The notes below the pieces were generated by a model. The model made no database searches, was not told the origin of the DNA, and worked only from the letters and a program-made list of their open reading frames with translations. A program made the translations under genes and the position numbers. 64,000 nt of DNA from Candidatus Abyssobacteria bacterium SURF_5 (GTDB lineage: Bacteria > Abyssobacteria > SURF-5). The stretch spans positions 7,316 to 71,315 of the forward strand of contig QZKU01000084.1 in assembly GCA_003598085.1 (NCBI GenBank). The letters run 5' to 3'. The stretch's first letter is position 1. The number at the start of each line of letters is the position of its first letter. Positions 1-7,996 of the stretch are shown here, one piece after another.

Positions 1-245
1 ACACCCGCCGATCAGCAAGAGGATTCGGCACGCACACGAAGTCTTTCCTGAAAGCACGGGCGGCGGCCATTGAGGTTGAAAAGGGCTCGGCTTTTGATTA
101 CACTGAAATACAGTAAGGTGTAGTGCGGCAAGGCCGCGACGTGAAACAGCGCCCTTATCGGGCGACCCGCCGGGTCGCCCCTATGGTCAAAGCCACAACG
201 GCACTTCCAGATTTCAGATGAGATAATAAAGGGGCTCGTGATCCA
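1..245. other. Intergenic leader with a strong hairpin
   Basis: I see no convincing gene here. Bases 160-180 form a perfect 9-bp inverted repeat (GGGCGACCC and GGGTCGCCC around a 3-base loop) followed by CTATGG. It resembles the GC-rich hairpins at about 33.76 and 33.91 kb and may be one of a family of small palindromic repeats. The ribosome site of the first gene (AAGGGG near 229) lies at the right edge. Confidence 0.5.
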
Positions 246-734
246 GTGAAAAGAGAAAGCGTTCTCTTCCAATTCGTTTTGTTACCGCTCACTCTCCTGT
301 TGAGCGTTGCAACCGCGTGCTCGAATCTGACCGGCTGGCGGATTCCCGGGACAGAAAAAGGAGCGGCGGCCACGACCGCGGTGTATCTTGTGTTGGAAAA
401 CGTCGAGACTCTGCCGGAGGAGACAAGGACGCTGGGGGAGATTTACGTGGATGACGCTTTTTTCGGATACACGAGCCGCCCGAAGTATTCTCGGTACGTC
501 GGCAATGAGATGGTTGTGGGCTCGGTTCAGATACAAAGGGAAAAGGTTCATACCATCTCCGTCAGGTTCCCCTCATATCTCCCATTCGAGACAACGCGCT
601 ACTTCGGGACGCTTCCCGAATATTCGGTGACCTTCAGTTTAAGAAAAGATATGGCCGCGGAACCTGAGGAACCGCAAGAGAGCGATGCGCCTGTCGAAGC
701 TGTTCAAGAGAAGAAGTGGTATCACTTGTGGTGA
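246..734 (+). CDS. Putative lipoprotein of unknown function
   Basis: This 162-residue protein starts at GTG. Its N-terminus is a lipoprotein signal peptide: basic residues 2-4, a hydrophobic stretch at about 8-21, then a lipobox-like VATAC with the acceptor Cys at residue 25. The mature part looks beta-rich and resembles small PEGA-like periplasmic domains (a phrase near residue 65 with EIYVDDAFFGYTS). The C-terminus is acidic and proline-rich. It lies 2 bases upstream of the rhomboid protease gene and is probably cotranscribed with it. I do not recognise a named family; envelope location is inferred from the lipobox. Confidence 0.75.
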   Translation: MKRESVLFQFVLLPLTLLLSVATACSNLTGWRIPGTEKGAAATTAVYLVLENVETLPEETRTLGEIYVDDAFFGYTSRPKYSRYVGNEMVVGSVQIQREKVHTISVRFPSYLPFETTRYFGTLPEYSVTFSLRKDMAAEPEEPQESDAPVEAVQEKKWYHLW

Positions 735-736
735 AT

Positions 737-1549
737 ATGGGAAGATATTATAGAGATTCGCGATTCCAATATCCCATCATGATGCCGCCGGCCGTGAAGT
801 GGCTGATTATCGCCAACGTTTCCGTCTTCCTGCTGCAGAATATCATTGCCGCCGCGTTTCGTTTTCCGATTGCTGCGATCCTCGGGCTGAATGCGAATGC
901 GGTCCTTCACGGGATGGTCTGGCAATTGGCGACGTACATGTTTCTGCATCTGGACCTGATGCACATCCTGTGGAACATGTTTGCCTTGTGGATGTTCGGG
1001 CGCGATATCGAGCAGACGGGGGGGACGCGCTCATTTCTTTCCCTGTACTTCTTTTCCGGAGTCGGAGCCGGACTGCTCAGTTTTCTCACCAGTCTTGGAA
1101 GCAACACGACGACCATTGGCGCGTCCGGCGCCATATTCGGCATCCTGGTCGCCTTCGGCATGATGTTTCCGAATCGGATCGTGCTCGTGTTTTTCATGTT
1201 TCCCATGCGCGCCCGCAATTTTGTCATCCTGTTCGGTTTGCTCGAATTGTACATGACGGTCAGCGCCGGCGCGTACGGTGGAGGGATCGCCCGGTTTGCG
1301 CATCTTGGGGGTATCCTATTCGGTTATATTTATGTCAAGTACGGCCACACGTTTCGTTTCTCGCTCCCCAAAATCAAGGTCAACATCGGCTCGGCGCGCC
1401 GACAGAAAAAAGAAGAAGACTGGCTTCGGTTTATCGAGGAGGAAGTCGACCCGATCCTCGACAAGATCAGTCGCGAGGGCATCCACACTCTGTCGCGCAA
1501 GGAGCGCAAGATTCTGAAAAAGGCCCGCGGGCGCCGGAGGGACGAGTGA
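737..1549 (+). CDS. Rhomboid family intramembrane serine protease
   Basis: A polytopic membrane protein of about 270 residues with the rhomboid hallmarks. These are an HxxxN motif in an early helix (His76, Asn80), the catalytic serine in GASGAIFG (Ser130) and the catalytic histidine in FAHLGGILFG (His189). Rhomboids cleave transmembrane segments of substrate proteins within the membrane. A charged C-terminal tail of about 70 residues, rich in Lys, Arg and Glu, follows the last helix and is probably cytosolic. ATG 737 gives a typical short N-terminus; an earlier in-frame start would overlap the lipoprotein gene. The stop overlaps the GTG start of the next gene (GTGA), indicating translational coupling. 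The substrate is unknown. Confidence 0.9.
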   Translation: MGRYYRDSRFQYPIMMPPAVKWLIIANVSVFLLQNIIAAAFRFPIAAILGLNANAVLHGMVWQLATYMFLHLDLMHILWNMFALWMFGRDIEQTGGTRSFLSLYFFSGVGAGLLSFLTSLGSNTTTIGASGAIFGILVAFGMMFPNRIVLVFFMFPMRARNFVILFGLLELYMTVSAGAYGGGIARFAHLGGILFGYIYVKYGHTFRFSLPKIKVNIGSARRQKKEEDWLRFIEEEVDPILDKISREGIHTLSRKERKILKKARGRRRDE

Positions 1550-2256
1550 GGGAGGCCGATCGACTGAGGGCGCTTGCCATATCCGCGGGAGCATCTCTGT
1601 TCGGTGTCGCCGATCTGGACGTGATCCGGGCGGAAACGGATTTGCTCGATTCCTGCTATAATGACTATACTCGCGGGATATCCCTCGGAGTGCGGTTGAA
1701 TCCAGCCGCGCTGGCGGATATCGTCTCGGGCCCGACGGCGGGCTATTGCGCCGAATACCTGAGGGTGAACGCGTTGCTCGATGCGCTCGCCACGGATGTT
1801 GCGGCAGAGCTGAAGAGCATGGGCGCGCGGGCGGAGTGCATCCCGGCTTCCCGCGTGGTGGACTGGGAAAAGCTTCGCGGGCATCTCTCTCACAAGCTGA
1901 TCGGGCGCTATGCGGGACACGGCTGGATCGGAAAGAACATCCTGCTCGTGAATCCTGATTTTGGCGCGCGGGTGCGGTATGTGACGGTCTTGACCGATCT
2001 GCCGCTCGAACCGAATGTTCCGACAGGCGAGAGCTGCGGTGCGTGCAGCCGATGCGTCCGCGTGTGCCCGGCAGGCGCGATCGCGCAAGAGCCGGCGCAA
2101 TTCGATCTGATGGCGTGCTTTCAGCAACTGATTCGGTTCAATGATCTCTTAGGAGACGATCATTACATTTGCGGTTTGTGCGTTTCCGCTTGCAGGGGGA
2201 AAACTGCGGGGAGGGACGCAAACGATGGGACAGGTTCAGACGCCTCGCCCGGTTAA
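1546..2256 (+). CDS. QueG-like 4Fe-4S protein (epoxyqueuosine reductase-related)
   Basis: This protein of about 236 residues resembles a shortened QueG/DUF1730 protein. Its C-terminal half carries a ferredoxin-type motif (CGACSRCVRVCP) and a second cysteine set (CGLCVSAC), enough for two 4Fe-4S clusters. The central HGWIGKN segment matches the cobalamin-binding region of QueG-type proteins. The GTG at 1546 overlaps the rhomboid stop by 4 bases and starts the family-like sequence. The open frame extends further upstream, but that part only shadows the rhomboid gene. It is shorter than true QueG and one of three related proteins in the window, so a role in queuosine synthesis is uncertain. Confidence 0.8.
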   Translation: MREADRLRALAISAGASLFGVADLDVIRAETDLLDSCYNDYTRGISLGVRLNPAALADIVSGPTAGYCAEYLRVNALLDALATDVAAELKSMGARAECIPASRVVDWEKLRGHLSHKLIGRYAGHGWIGKNILLVNPDFGARVRYVTVLTDLPLEPNVPTGESCGACSRCVRVCPAGAIAQEPAQFDLMACFQQLIRFNDLLGDDHYICGLCVSACRGKTAGRDANDGTGSDASPG

Positions 2257-2767
2257 ACTGCTGGTGGGAATGCTGGCGGGTTCGCCTGCGCTTTTCGCAA
2301 TTGCCGAGAAAGAGCTGATTCAAAAATTCGGAGCTGTCGATGTCGCGAGCGAGTTGATCCCATTCGATTTCACCAATTATTACGCCGAGGAGATGGGGCC
2401 GAACCTGCTGAGAAAATTTGTCGCATTCGAGAGCCTGATTAATCCGAAGGAGCTTGCTCCCGCAAAATTGTACACGAACGAGGTCGAGCGAGAAATCTCG
2501 CAACGGCTCGGGAGCGAGCGACGGCTCATTAATCTGGACCCCGGCTATATTGCGCTCTCAAAGCTTGTGCTGGCATCGACAAAAGATTATTCGCACCGCA
2601 TCTACCTTGGAGACGGCATCTTCGCCGAAGTGACGCTCCATTATGCGAATAGAAGGTTTAATCCGTGGCCATGGACGTATCCCGATTACAAGACTGAGGC
2701 GTATCTTCATTTTTTCGAGTCTGTGCGCAGCCGATATCTTGAGACCCTGAAGAGAGTGGGCGTATGA
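2225..2767 (+). CDS. DUF4416 family protein
   Basis: A soluble protein of 180 residues that matches the DUF4416 pattern: an N-terminal PVKLLVGMLAG strand, a central FTNYYAEEMG segment, a conserved NLDPGYI motif and a C-terminal WPWTYPDY signature. The function of this family is not established. The gene starts 32 bases inside the end of the QueG-like gene and ends with an ATGA overlap with the next gene, so it belongs to the same transcription unit. In many anaerobic bacteria the family occurs beside housekeeping genes, which gives no clear hint of function here. Confidence 0.85.
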   Translation: MGQVQTPRPVKLLVGMLAGSPALFAIAEKELIQKFGAVDVASELIPFDFTNYYAEEMGPNLLRKFVAFESLINPKELAPAKLYTNEVEREISQRLGSERRLINLDPGYIALSKLVLASTKDYSHRIYLGDGIFAEVTLHYANRRFNPWPWTYPDYKTEAYLHFFESVRSRYLETLKRVGV

Positions 2768-3078
2768 GAGCAGGTACAGCGCGAAGCGCGATCTCTCGTT
2801 TCGTTATGCATGCGCTTCAGGGAATGGTTTTCTTTATCATCATTTTTGCAATCGATCCGCCTGCGCATGCAGAGATCCGGCTATATCATTTGCGGGTGAC
2901 TCTTCGATCGGGCGAGCGATATGAGACGATTTCCGCCGTCGATCCATTCTCTTACTGCTCGCGCAGTGGCGGGCTTGTAGTGTATCTGCGCGACTATTCA
3001 TTGATTTACAGCCCGCAGATGAAGGTGAAGATCCTGCGCACCTGGACTGAGCCGACCGGCGATCTTGCGGGACGGTAG
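2764..3078 (+). CDS. Small secreted or membrane-anchored protein, unknown
   Basis: This 104-residue protein has a basic N-terminus and a hydrophobic segment at about 17-32 ending in an AHA-E type signal peptidase I site, so it is probably exported. The remaining 70 residues are predicted beta-rich (alternating LRVTLRSGERYETI and GLVVYLRDYSLIY), as in small SH3-like or Sm-like folds. The start codon overlaps the DUF4416 stop by 4 bases (ATGA), suggesting translational coupling. I do not recognise a family. Confidence 0.65.
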   Translation: MRAGTARSAISRFVMHALQGMVFFIIIFAIDPPAHAEIRLYHLRVTLRSGERYETISAVDPFSYCSRSGGLVVYLRDYSLIYSPQMKVKILRTWTEPTGDLAGR

Positions 3079-3232
3079 GAGGAAATCCTGCGGACAAATG
3101 GGATGCTCTTCAATCATAACCATAAACCGATCCCGCGGCTGGGCCCGCTCGAGTTGAGCGATATGTGCCGGCCGGAGTGAATAAGGGAAAATTAGGATGG
3201 GATATGCGGTTTCCGCTGACGGGGAGAAGAAG

Positions 3233-4015
3233 ATGCCACCGAACGAGCGCAAAGACGACCGGAACTTCATGGTGAAGATTACGGATATCGGTCATGCCAC
3301 CGTGCTCATCGAATTGGCGGGAATGAATGTCCTGACCGATCCGTGGTTTACTGATCCGATTCTGGGAGTGGTTACGCACCCGCGTCAAATTGGAATGAAG
3401 CTTGAGGATCTTCCCAAGCTCGACTTGATTTTGATATCGCACGGCCATTTCGACCATTGTGACATCAAAGGGCTCGCCCGTTTGGATAAATCGACCGTGA
3501 CAGTCGTGCCCGAAAATCCGACGGCTGTCCGTCTCAGGAGATTGGGATTTACGAGCGTCTTGGAGATGGCGCCCTGGCAATCGAAAAAGATCGGGCGACT
3601 GCTTGTGAGCGCTTTTCCGGCCGATCACCCGGCGAAAGAGTGCACCTACGTTCTTTCCGACGGAACGTGCTCAGTGTTTTTTGGCGGAGACACGCGCTAC
3701 ATCAAGGAGCTTCACGAGATCGGAGAGAGATTTGATATCTCGGTTGCCCTGCTTCCGGTAAACGGCCTGAGCTTGCCGTTCATGGGGAAAGTGGTGATGG
3801 ACCCGATCGAGGCGGCCGAAGCGGCGGTGCAACTGAAAGCCCGGGTCGTGATACCGATTCATCACAACATTTCGCTCACCGTCCCAGGCCTGAAGAAGCT
3901 GTTTGACCGTGGCGCGCCGGGCACACCTGAACAGTTTGCGGTAGAGATGCGGAGACGCAACAGCCACATAAAAGTTGTGGCGCTGAATCCCGGCGAAAGC
4001 TGGAAAATCGATTAG
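3233..4015 (+). CDS. Metal-dependent hydrolase, MBL fold (UPF0173-like)
   Basis: A cytosolic metallo-beta-lactamase-fold protein of about 260 residues. The N-terminus VKITDIGHATVLIE and the zinc-binding motif ISHGHFDHCD match the UPF0173/UlaG-like metal-dependent hydrolases. Later metal ligands are the Asp of FFGGDTRY and the His of IPIHHN. The substrate is not known for most members. ATG 3233 has GGGGAG 6 bases upstream and is preferred. ATG 3197 has a weaker site, and ATG 3269 would begin exactly at the family consensus. A small hairpin follows the stop. Confidence 0.85.
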   Translation: MPPNERKDDRNFMVKITDIGHATVLIELAGMNVLTDPWFTDPILGVVTHPRQIGMKLEDLPKLDLILISHGHFDHCDIKGLARLDKSTVTVVPENPTAVRLRRLGFTSVLEMAPWQSKKIGRLLVSAFPADHPAKECTYVLSDGTCSVFFGGDTRYIKELHEIGERFDISVALLPVNGLSLPFMGKVVMDPIEAAEAAVQLKARVVIPIHHNISLTVPGLKKLFDRGAPGTPEQFAVEMRRRNSHIKVVALNPGESWKID

Positions 4016-4026
4016 AGGAACAGAAT

Positions 4027-4044
4027 GCTCCTGAGAGCAGGAGC
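4027..4044. terminator. Hairpin between converging genes
   Basis: A perfect 7-bp stem with a 4-base loop (GCTCCTG, AGAG, CAGGAGC) lies just after the hydrolase stop and before the converging HD-GYP gene end. The following tract is AAAATTT rather than a pure T run, so termination is likely but not certain. Confidence 0.45.
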
Positions 4045-4062
4045 AAAATTTCGCGTCCGGCT

Positions 4063-5076
4063 TCACCTGTGAAATTTCGTATCGTTAGGGTATTCCGCCG
4101 ATTCCTTTGGCCCCAAGAGCAACACAAACTCCCGGAACAGGTCCTGGTCGAGGCCGCCTTCCATTTCAGAACGCATTATCTGGAGGGCGGGAAACGTCTT
4201 TTCGGCTATTTTATAAGGACGCGCAGTGGTAAGCGCATCGAAGATATCGGCGAGGGCGGCGATGCGCGCGTAGCGATGGATTGCATCACCGCGCAGACCG
4301 CGGGGATAGCCGGATCCATCCACTTTCTCATGATGATCGGCCACAATGGCCAGAACGCCCTCTTTCAGTTCCCCCACCTCCCGCAAAAGCCTGACGCCGT
4401 GCTCCGGATGCTGCTTCATGATCACCCATTCGTTTTTGTTGAGCGGCCCCTTTTTGTTCAAAATGCTGCGGTCAATGCCGCTTTTGCCTATGTCGTGGAG
4501 AATGAGGCCCGACCCGATGGTATTAATTTCCTGAATGCTGAATTCACCCAGCCTGTGAGACAGCGCCATTCCGAAAATCGCGACATTGACCGAATGGGTG
4601 TAGGTATAATAATCGAATGAGGTGGCCGCCATAAGGCTGAAGAAAGCGCGAGATTCCGTGAGCAGGTAATTGGCGAGATTCGAGATCAGCTTCTTCGAGC
4701 GCTGGATGTGTTCACCCGACCTGGGATTCTCCAGGAGTTCCTCAACCAGCCCCGTCGCACATGTATATGCCAATTCGGACTTATCATCGGTTGAGACTTT
4801 GTCATCAGCTAATACGGTCTCCAGATTTCTCTCAAGATACCGATGGTATTCTCGTTTTTCCGAGAAATGGATAAAAAGCTGCTCAATTCCTTGTTCGACC
4901 AGGTTCCATAGTGCTCGCTCCGTGAACAAAATATTTCTGGCACGGTACAGCACAAATCGATCAGCGCCGGCGCGTTCCGATATACGCAGGTAGATATCGA
5001 AGCTGGTTACCGTATCCACCCGCAAGCTCTGGAGCGTGATAGGCAGAAACTGAGCACCTTCAGCTATCTGGTCCAT
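4063..5076 (-). CDS. HD-GYP domain protein, probable cyclic-di-GMP phosphodiesterase
   Basis: This 337-residue protein has an N-terminal segment (about 15-90) resembling the DUF3391/PilZ-like region that often precedes HD-GYP domains, then a full HD-GYP domain from about residue 150. The HD metal ligands are in ILHDIGKSGID (His194-Asp195). Further ligands are in QHPEHG and DHHEKVDGSGYP (about 247-258), which includes the diagnostic GYP. The domain hydrolyses the bacterial second messenger cyclic di-GMP. No receiver domain is fused. The gene stands alone on the minus strand, divergent from the repeat lipoprotein gene. Confidence 0.9.
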   Translation of the reverse strand: MDQIAEGAQFLPITLQSLRVDTVTSFDIYLRISERAGADRFVLYRARNILFTERALWNLVEQGIEQLFIHFSEKREYHRYLERNLETVLADDKVSTDDKSELAYTCATGLVEELLENPRSGEHIQRSKKLISNLANYLLTESRAFFSLMAATSFDYYTYTHSVNVAIFGMALSHRLGEFSIQEINTIGSGLILHDIGKSGIDRSILNKKGPLNKNEWVIMKQHPEHGVRLLREVGELKEGVLAIVADHHEKVDGSGYPRGLRGDAIHRYARIAALADIFDALTTARPYKIAEKTFPALQIMRSEMEGGLDQDLFREFVLLLGPKESAEYPNDTKFHR

Positions 5077-5224
5077 CTTTCCCGCGGCCAGCTAATGACT
5101 CGAGGATACCTGCAAGCGTGTTGGGGTAGAAATATTTTAGAATAATTCGCCAAATAATGTCAATGAAATTCTTGTTCGTGGCGTAAGAAAGCATCCTGAA
5201 ATGGAAAAATTTGTTTTGTTGGTG

Positions 5225-5230
5225 TATAAT
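5225..5230 (+). promoter_or_regulatory. Possible -10 element upstream of the repeat lipoprotein gene
   Basis: A perfect TATAAT lies about 115 bases upstream of the lipoprotein start in an AT-rich patch. No good -35 hexamer sits at the right spacing (TGGAAA is the best candidate), so this is a weak call. Confidence 0.3.
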
Positions 5231-5346
5231 GTGGTTCAATTTGGAATAGGTCGCGAACGCTGGGCGCTTCCTGCGTCGGCAACTGAGTTCCAGAGGGCGG
5301 CACGACAAATGAACGTTGCTGAATCTCTACTGAGGAGGAGAAACAA

Positions 5347-5601
5347 ATGAAAAGGTTAGTAGCAGTTCTGTTGATGGTCGTCTTGGGCGGTTCACTCATT
5401 GTTGCCTGTGGTCAGCAGCAAGGGCAAGAAGAAGAGCAAACTCAGCCGATGGAACAACCGGCAGAGCAACCCATGGAGCAACCCATGGAGCAGCCCATGG
5501 AGCAGCCGACGGAACAACCGATGGAACAGCCGGCAGAGCAGCCGATGGAACAGCCGGCAGAGCAGCCCATGGAACAACCGGCAGAAGAGCCTGCCCAGTA
5601 G
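5347..5601 (+). CDS. Small repeat lipoprotein (EQPMEQPA repeats)
   Basis: An 84-residue lipoprotein. The signal peptide ends in a lipobox (LIVAC, Cys at about residue 21). The mature chain consists almost entirely of short repeats of the type EQPM and EQPA, about ten units. The DNA repeats too (ATGGAGCAGCC-like units, about 5448-5595), so the number of units may vary between strains. The ribosome site GAGGAG is 10 bases before ATG. A Gln/Glu/Pro-rich chain on a lipid anchor suggests an extended envelope spacer; this is inference. A hairpin with a short T run lies about 100 bases downstream. Confidence 0.75.
   Translation: MKRLVAVLLMVVLGGSLIVACGQQQGQEEEQTQPMEQPAEQPMEQPMEQPMEQPTEQPMEQPAEQPMEQPAEQPMEQPAEEPAQ
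5448..5595 (+). repeat. In-frame tandem repeat in the lipoprotein gene
   Basis: Degenerate 12- and 24-base units alternate between ATGGAACAGCCG-like and GCAGAGCAGCCG-like sequence and encode the EQPM/EQPA repeats. Unit length is a multiple of three, so expansion or contraction would keep the reading frame. Confidence 0.8.
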
Positions 5602-5752
5602 CTTGCAAGAAGTCGTACAAGCGGTGCTCAATGTCCTCGCGTAACGGAATTTCAGCCAGCCCGAAAAAGGTTATTGAGATGCGGCAACGGTAACGAAAAG
5701 GGCGCAAACAAGCGCCTGTTTTGATTCGGTTAAGGAGCCCTCCAGCATTTTC

Positions 5753-5788
5753 GGCGGCGTCAGGTAAGGATGCCGCCGATTCTTTTTT
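5753..5788 (+). terminator. Probable Rho-independent terminator
   Basis: GGCGGC pairs with GCCGCC across a 13-base loop and is followed by GATTCTTTTTT. It lies about 150 bases downstream of the lipoprotein stop and ahead of the PRC-barrel gene, separating two transcription units. Confidence 0.55.
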
Positions 5789-5861
5789 CCGTGCCTGATA
5801 CTCAATCCGCTTTCTTCTGCCAGCCCCCGACATGCCGTTGCACATGAGGGGGTGTCGCAAA

Positions 5862-5879
5862 ATACAGTGTTTACTGTAT
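5862..5879. promoter_or_regulatory. Perfect inverted repeat, possible operator
   Basis: ATACAGT and ACTGTAT are perfect inverted repeats around GTTT. A TATAGT -10-like hexamer (5877-5882) overlaps the right arm, about 145 bases upstream of the PRC-barrel gene. This placement would suit a repressor site, but no regulator is identified and no good -35 is visible. Confidence 0.35.
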
Positions 5880-6023
5880 AGTATCGGACGCAAATCGCTA
5901 TCAGAGTATTTATTAATGGTATGAGGTTTTTGATTGTGAACCTCAGAGGACTGCAAAAACCGCATTCCAGACAAAGAGGCGGATGTTAGGGCATCAACTA
6001 AACAAGATAAGGAGGAACTGTCT

Positions 6024-6524
6024 ATGAGAAATTTAGTCACCGTCCTGTTGGTGGTTTTGATGATTGCCAGTTTTGCGGCGGCCGATGCGACATGGGCTCA
6101 GCAGCAAGGACAACAGCAGAGGCAGCAGCAGGCGCAGCAGCTTCAGAACGCGTTCCGGCTGAGCGAACTGAAGGACATGAAAGTTCAAACCCAGCAGGGG
6201 CAGGAGCTCGGGGAAATTCAGGACATCGTGGTGGATAAACAGGGGCAGAACGCGTATCTTATCATGTCCGGCGACAAAGTCGGTCAGCAAAACAAGTTGA
6301 TTCCCATCCCGATCAAGGCGGCGAATCCGCAATTACAGAAAGATGCCCTTGTCATCAGCGTGAGCCAGCAGCAACTGAGAAGCGCCCCCGGCTTCGACGA
6401 GAACAACTGGTCGCAATTCACTCAGATCCAGCAGAGAGTGAATACATATTATCAGCAGGGCGCCGCGGGCGCACAGCAACAGATGCAGGGAGGTCAACAG
6501 GGTCAGCAAAAGAAGCAACAATAA
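6024..6524 (+). CDS. Secreted PRC-barrel domain protein
   Basis: This 166-residue protein starts with a signal peptide (hydrophobic at about 5-20, cleavage near TWA-QQQ), so it is exported. A glutamine-rich linker follows. A PRC-barrel-like domain then spans about 45-125, with typical strands LSELKDMKVQT, LGEIQDIVVD and LIPIPIKA. The C-terminus is again rich in Gln and Gly. PRC-barrel proteins of this type are small envelope or stress-associated proteins whose ligand is usually unknown. The ribosome site AAGGAGGA is 9 bases before ATG. A very strong terminator lies about 60 bases downstream, so the gene is monocistronic. Confidence 0.85.
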   Translation: MRNLVTVLLVVLMIASFAAADATWAQQQGQQQRQQQAQQLQNAFRLSELKDMKVQTQQGQELGEIQDIVVDKQGQNAYLIMSGDKVGQQNKLIPIPIKAANPQLQKDALVISVSQQQLRSAPGFDENNWSQFTQIQQRVNTYYQQGAAGAQQQMQGGQQGQQKKQQ

Positions 6525-6582
6525 CTGCGAGACTGAACTCTTTAGTTGATTCAGCCCTAACTCAGCATTTCCTTAAGGACCT

Positions 6583-6615
6583 GGCGATATCCTTCCGGAT
6601 ATCGCCAATTTTTTG
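6583..6615 (+). terminator. Strong Rho-independent terminator
   Basis: A perfect 10-bp stem (GGCGATATCC and GGATATCGCC) with a TTCC loop is followed by AATTTTTTG. It ends the PRC-barrel transcription unit and insulates it from the alcohol dehydrogenase gene. Confidence 0.9.
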
Positions 6616-6770
6616 TAAGGAGGCGGGGCCCATCGGCAGATTTCCGGGACACCGGCGAAGCTCTCCTGCCCTGCCCAAAAATTACGCTCGATGAGTATTG
6701 CAGGAAGGTATTGGCGACGGCAAACTATGGAAAACCCCCTTGTCAGGAAACCAAAACAAGGAGCCGTTTT

Positions 6771-7979
6771 ATGAAAGCTGTGGTTTTTCATGATATAGGC
6801 GATATTCGTTTTGAAGATGTATCGGAGCCTCAGATCAAAGAGCCAACGGATGCGATCGTGCGGCTTACCGCCACGGCGATTTGCGGGACCGATCTGCACA
6901 TGATCCGGGGAACCATGTCCGGAATGGAGCCGGGAACAGTGCTCGGGCATGAGGGTGTGGGCATCGTCGAGCAGGTGGGTCCCGGAGTTCGGAACTTGAA
7001 GGAAGGCGACCGGGTAGTCATTCCTTCCACCATCGCCTGCGGCTACTGCTCGTATTGCCGCGCCGGCTATTATGCCCAGTGTGACAACGCCAATCCCAAC
7101 GGCAAGCGCGCGGGCACGGCCTTTTTCGGGGGACCGAAACTGGCCGGAGCCATTCACGGGCTTCAGGCGGAGAAGGCGCGGATTCCCTTTGCCAATGTAG
7201 GACCCGTAAAGATAGACAGTCTCACCGATGACGAAGCGATTCTGCTGTCCGACATTTTCCCGACCGGCTACTTCGGGGCCGACATCGCCCAAATTCATCG
7301 CGGGCATACGGTGGCGGTGTTCGGGTGCGGCCCCGTCGGCCAATTCGCCATTCTCAGCGCAAAGCTGTTTGGGGCCGGGCGCATTTTCGCCATCGATCAT
7401 GTGCCGTGCCGACTCGAGATGGCGAGGGCGCAAGGCGCCGAGACAATCGATTTCAGCAAAGAAGACCCGGTGGAAGCCATCATGAGCCTGACGGGCGGAA
7501 TAGGCGTTGACCGCGCAATTGACGCCGTGGGCGTGGACGCCGAGAGTCCGCACAGCGGGCCTGCTGCGGAAAAGGTAAAAAAAGAAAGAGAAGAATACGA
7601 GCGCGAGCTGAGCCAAGTGGCCCCCAGGAAGACGAAAGGACAGGCGTGGAAGCCGGGCGATGCGCCGTCACTGGCGCTGACGTGGGCGGTTGACGCCCTG
7701 GCGAAAGCGGGCTTGCTTTCGGTTATCGGGGTTTATCCGCAGACGGTCAGGTTGTTCCCCATCGGGCAGGCAATGATGAAGAACCTCAGGATCCACATGG
7801 GCAACTGCAACCACCGCAGTTACATCCCGATGCTGGTCGACCTGGTTCAAAGCGGCGCGGTCCAGCCGACGAAGATATTGACCAACGTTGAGCCGTTCAC
7901 TTCGATCATAGATGCCTATAAGGCATTCGACCATCGGCAACCCGGTTGGATCAAGGTGGAGCTGAAGCAGGCGGCATAA
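6771..7979 (+). CDS. Zinc-dependent alcohol dehydrogenase (glutathione-independent formaldehyde dehydrogenase-like)
   Basis: A cytosolic medium-chain dehydrogenase of about 402 residues. It shows catalytic zinc ligands (CGTDLH, GHEGVG), a structural zinc loop with four cysteines (CGYCSYCRAGYYAQC) and a Rossmann NAD-binding motif (FGCGPVGQF). A long insertion after the nucleotide-binding fold (VDAESPHSG to about LALTWAVD) is typical of the glutathione-independent formaldehyde dehydrogenase-like branch. It probably oxidises an alcohol or aldehyde; the true substrate is unknown. ATG 6771 is preceded by AAGGAG at 6758-6763; a further upstream in-frame ATG lacks such a site. It begins the stress-gene stretch. 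Confidence 0.9.
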   Translation: MKAVVFHDIGDIRFEDVSEPQIKEPTDAIVRLTATAICGTDLHMIRGTMSGMEPGTVLGHEGVGIVEQVGPGVRNLKEGDRVVIPSTIACGYCSYCRAGYYAQCDNANPNGKRAGTAFFGGPKLAGAIHGLQAEKARIPFANVGPVKIDSLTDDEAILLSDIFPTGYFGADIAQIHRGHTVAVFGCGPVGQFAILSAKLFGAGRIFAIDHVPCRLEMARAQGAETIDFSKEDPVEAIMSLTGGIGVDRAIDAVGVDAESPHSGPAAEKVKKEREEYERELSQVAPRKTKGQAWKPGDAPSLALTWAVDALAKAGLLSVIGVYPQTVRLFPIGQAMMKNLRIHMGNCNHRSYIPMLVDLVQSGAVQPTKILTNVEPFTSIIDAYKAFDHRQPGWIKVELKQAA

Positions 7980-7996
7980 AGAAGATACAGCCTGTC

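Larger units (their letters stand above)
5602..6023. other. Intergenic region with two terminator-like hairpins and an inverted repeat
   Basis: No gene is evident. It contains a short hairpin at 5701-5716 (GGCGC, GCGCC, then TGTTTT), a terminator-like hairpin at 5753-5788, and a perfect 7-4-7 inverted repeat at 5862-5879 that overlaps a TATAGT hexamer. The right edge carries AAGGAGGA, the ribosome site of the PRC-barrel gene. Confidence 0.5.

Noticed and set aside
799-1545. Upstream extension of the QueG-like frame
   Set aside because: It only shadows the rhomboid gene. The GTG at 1546 overlaps the rhomboid stop and begins the family-like sequence.
5392-5644. Overlapping open frames inside the EQPM repeat region
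   Set aside because: Repeat DNA gives open frames on both strands. Only the lipoprotein frame has a signal peptide, lipobox and ribosome site.
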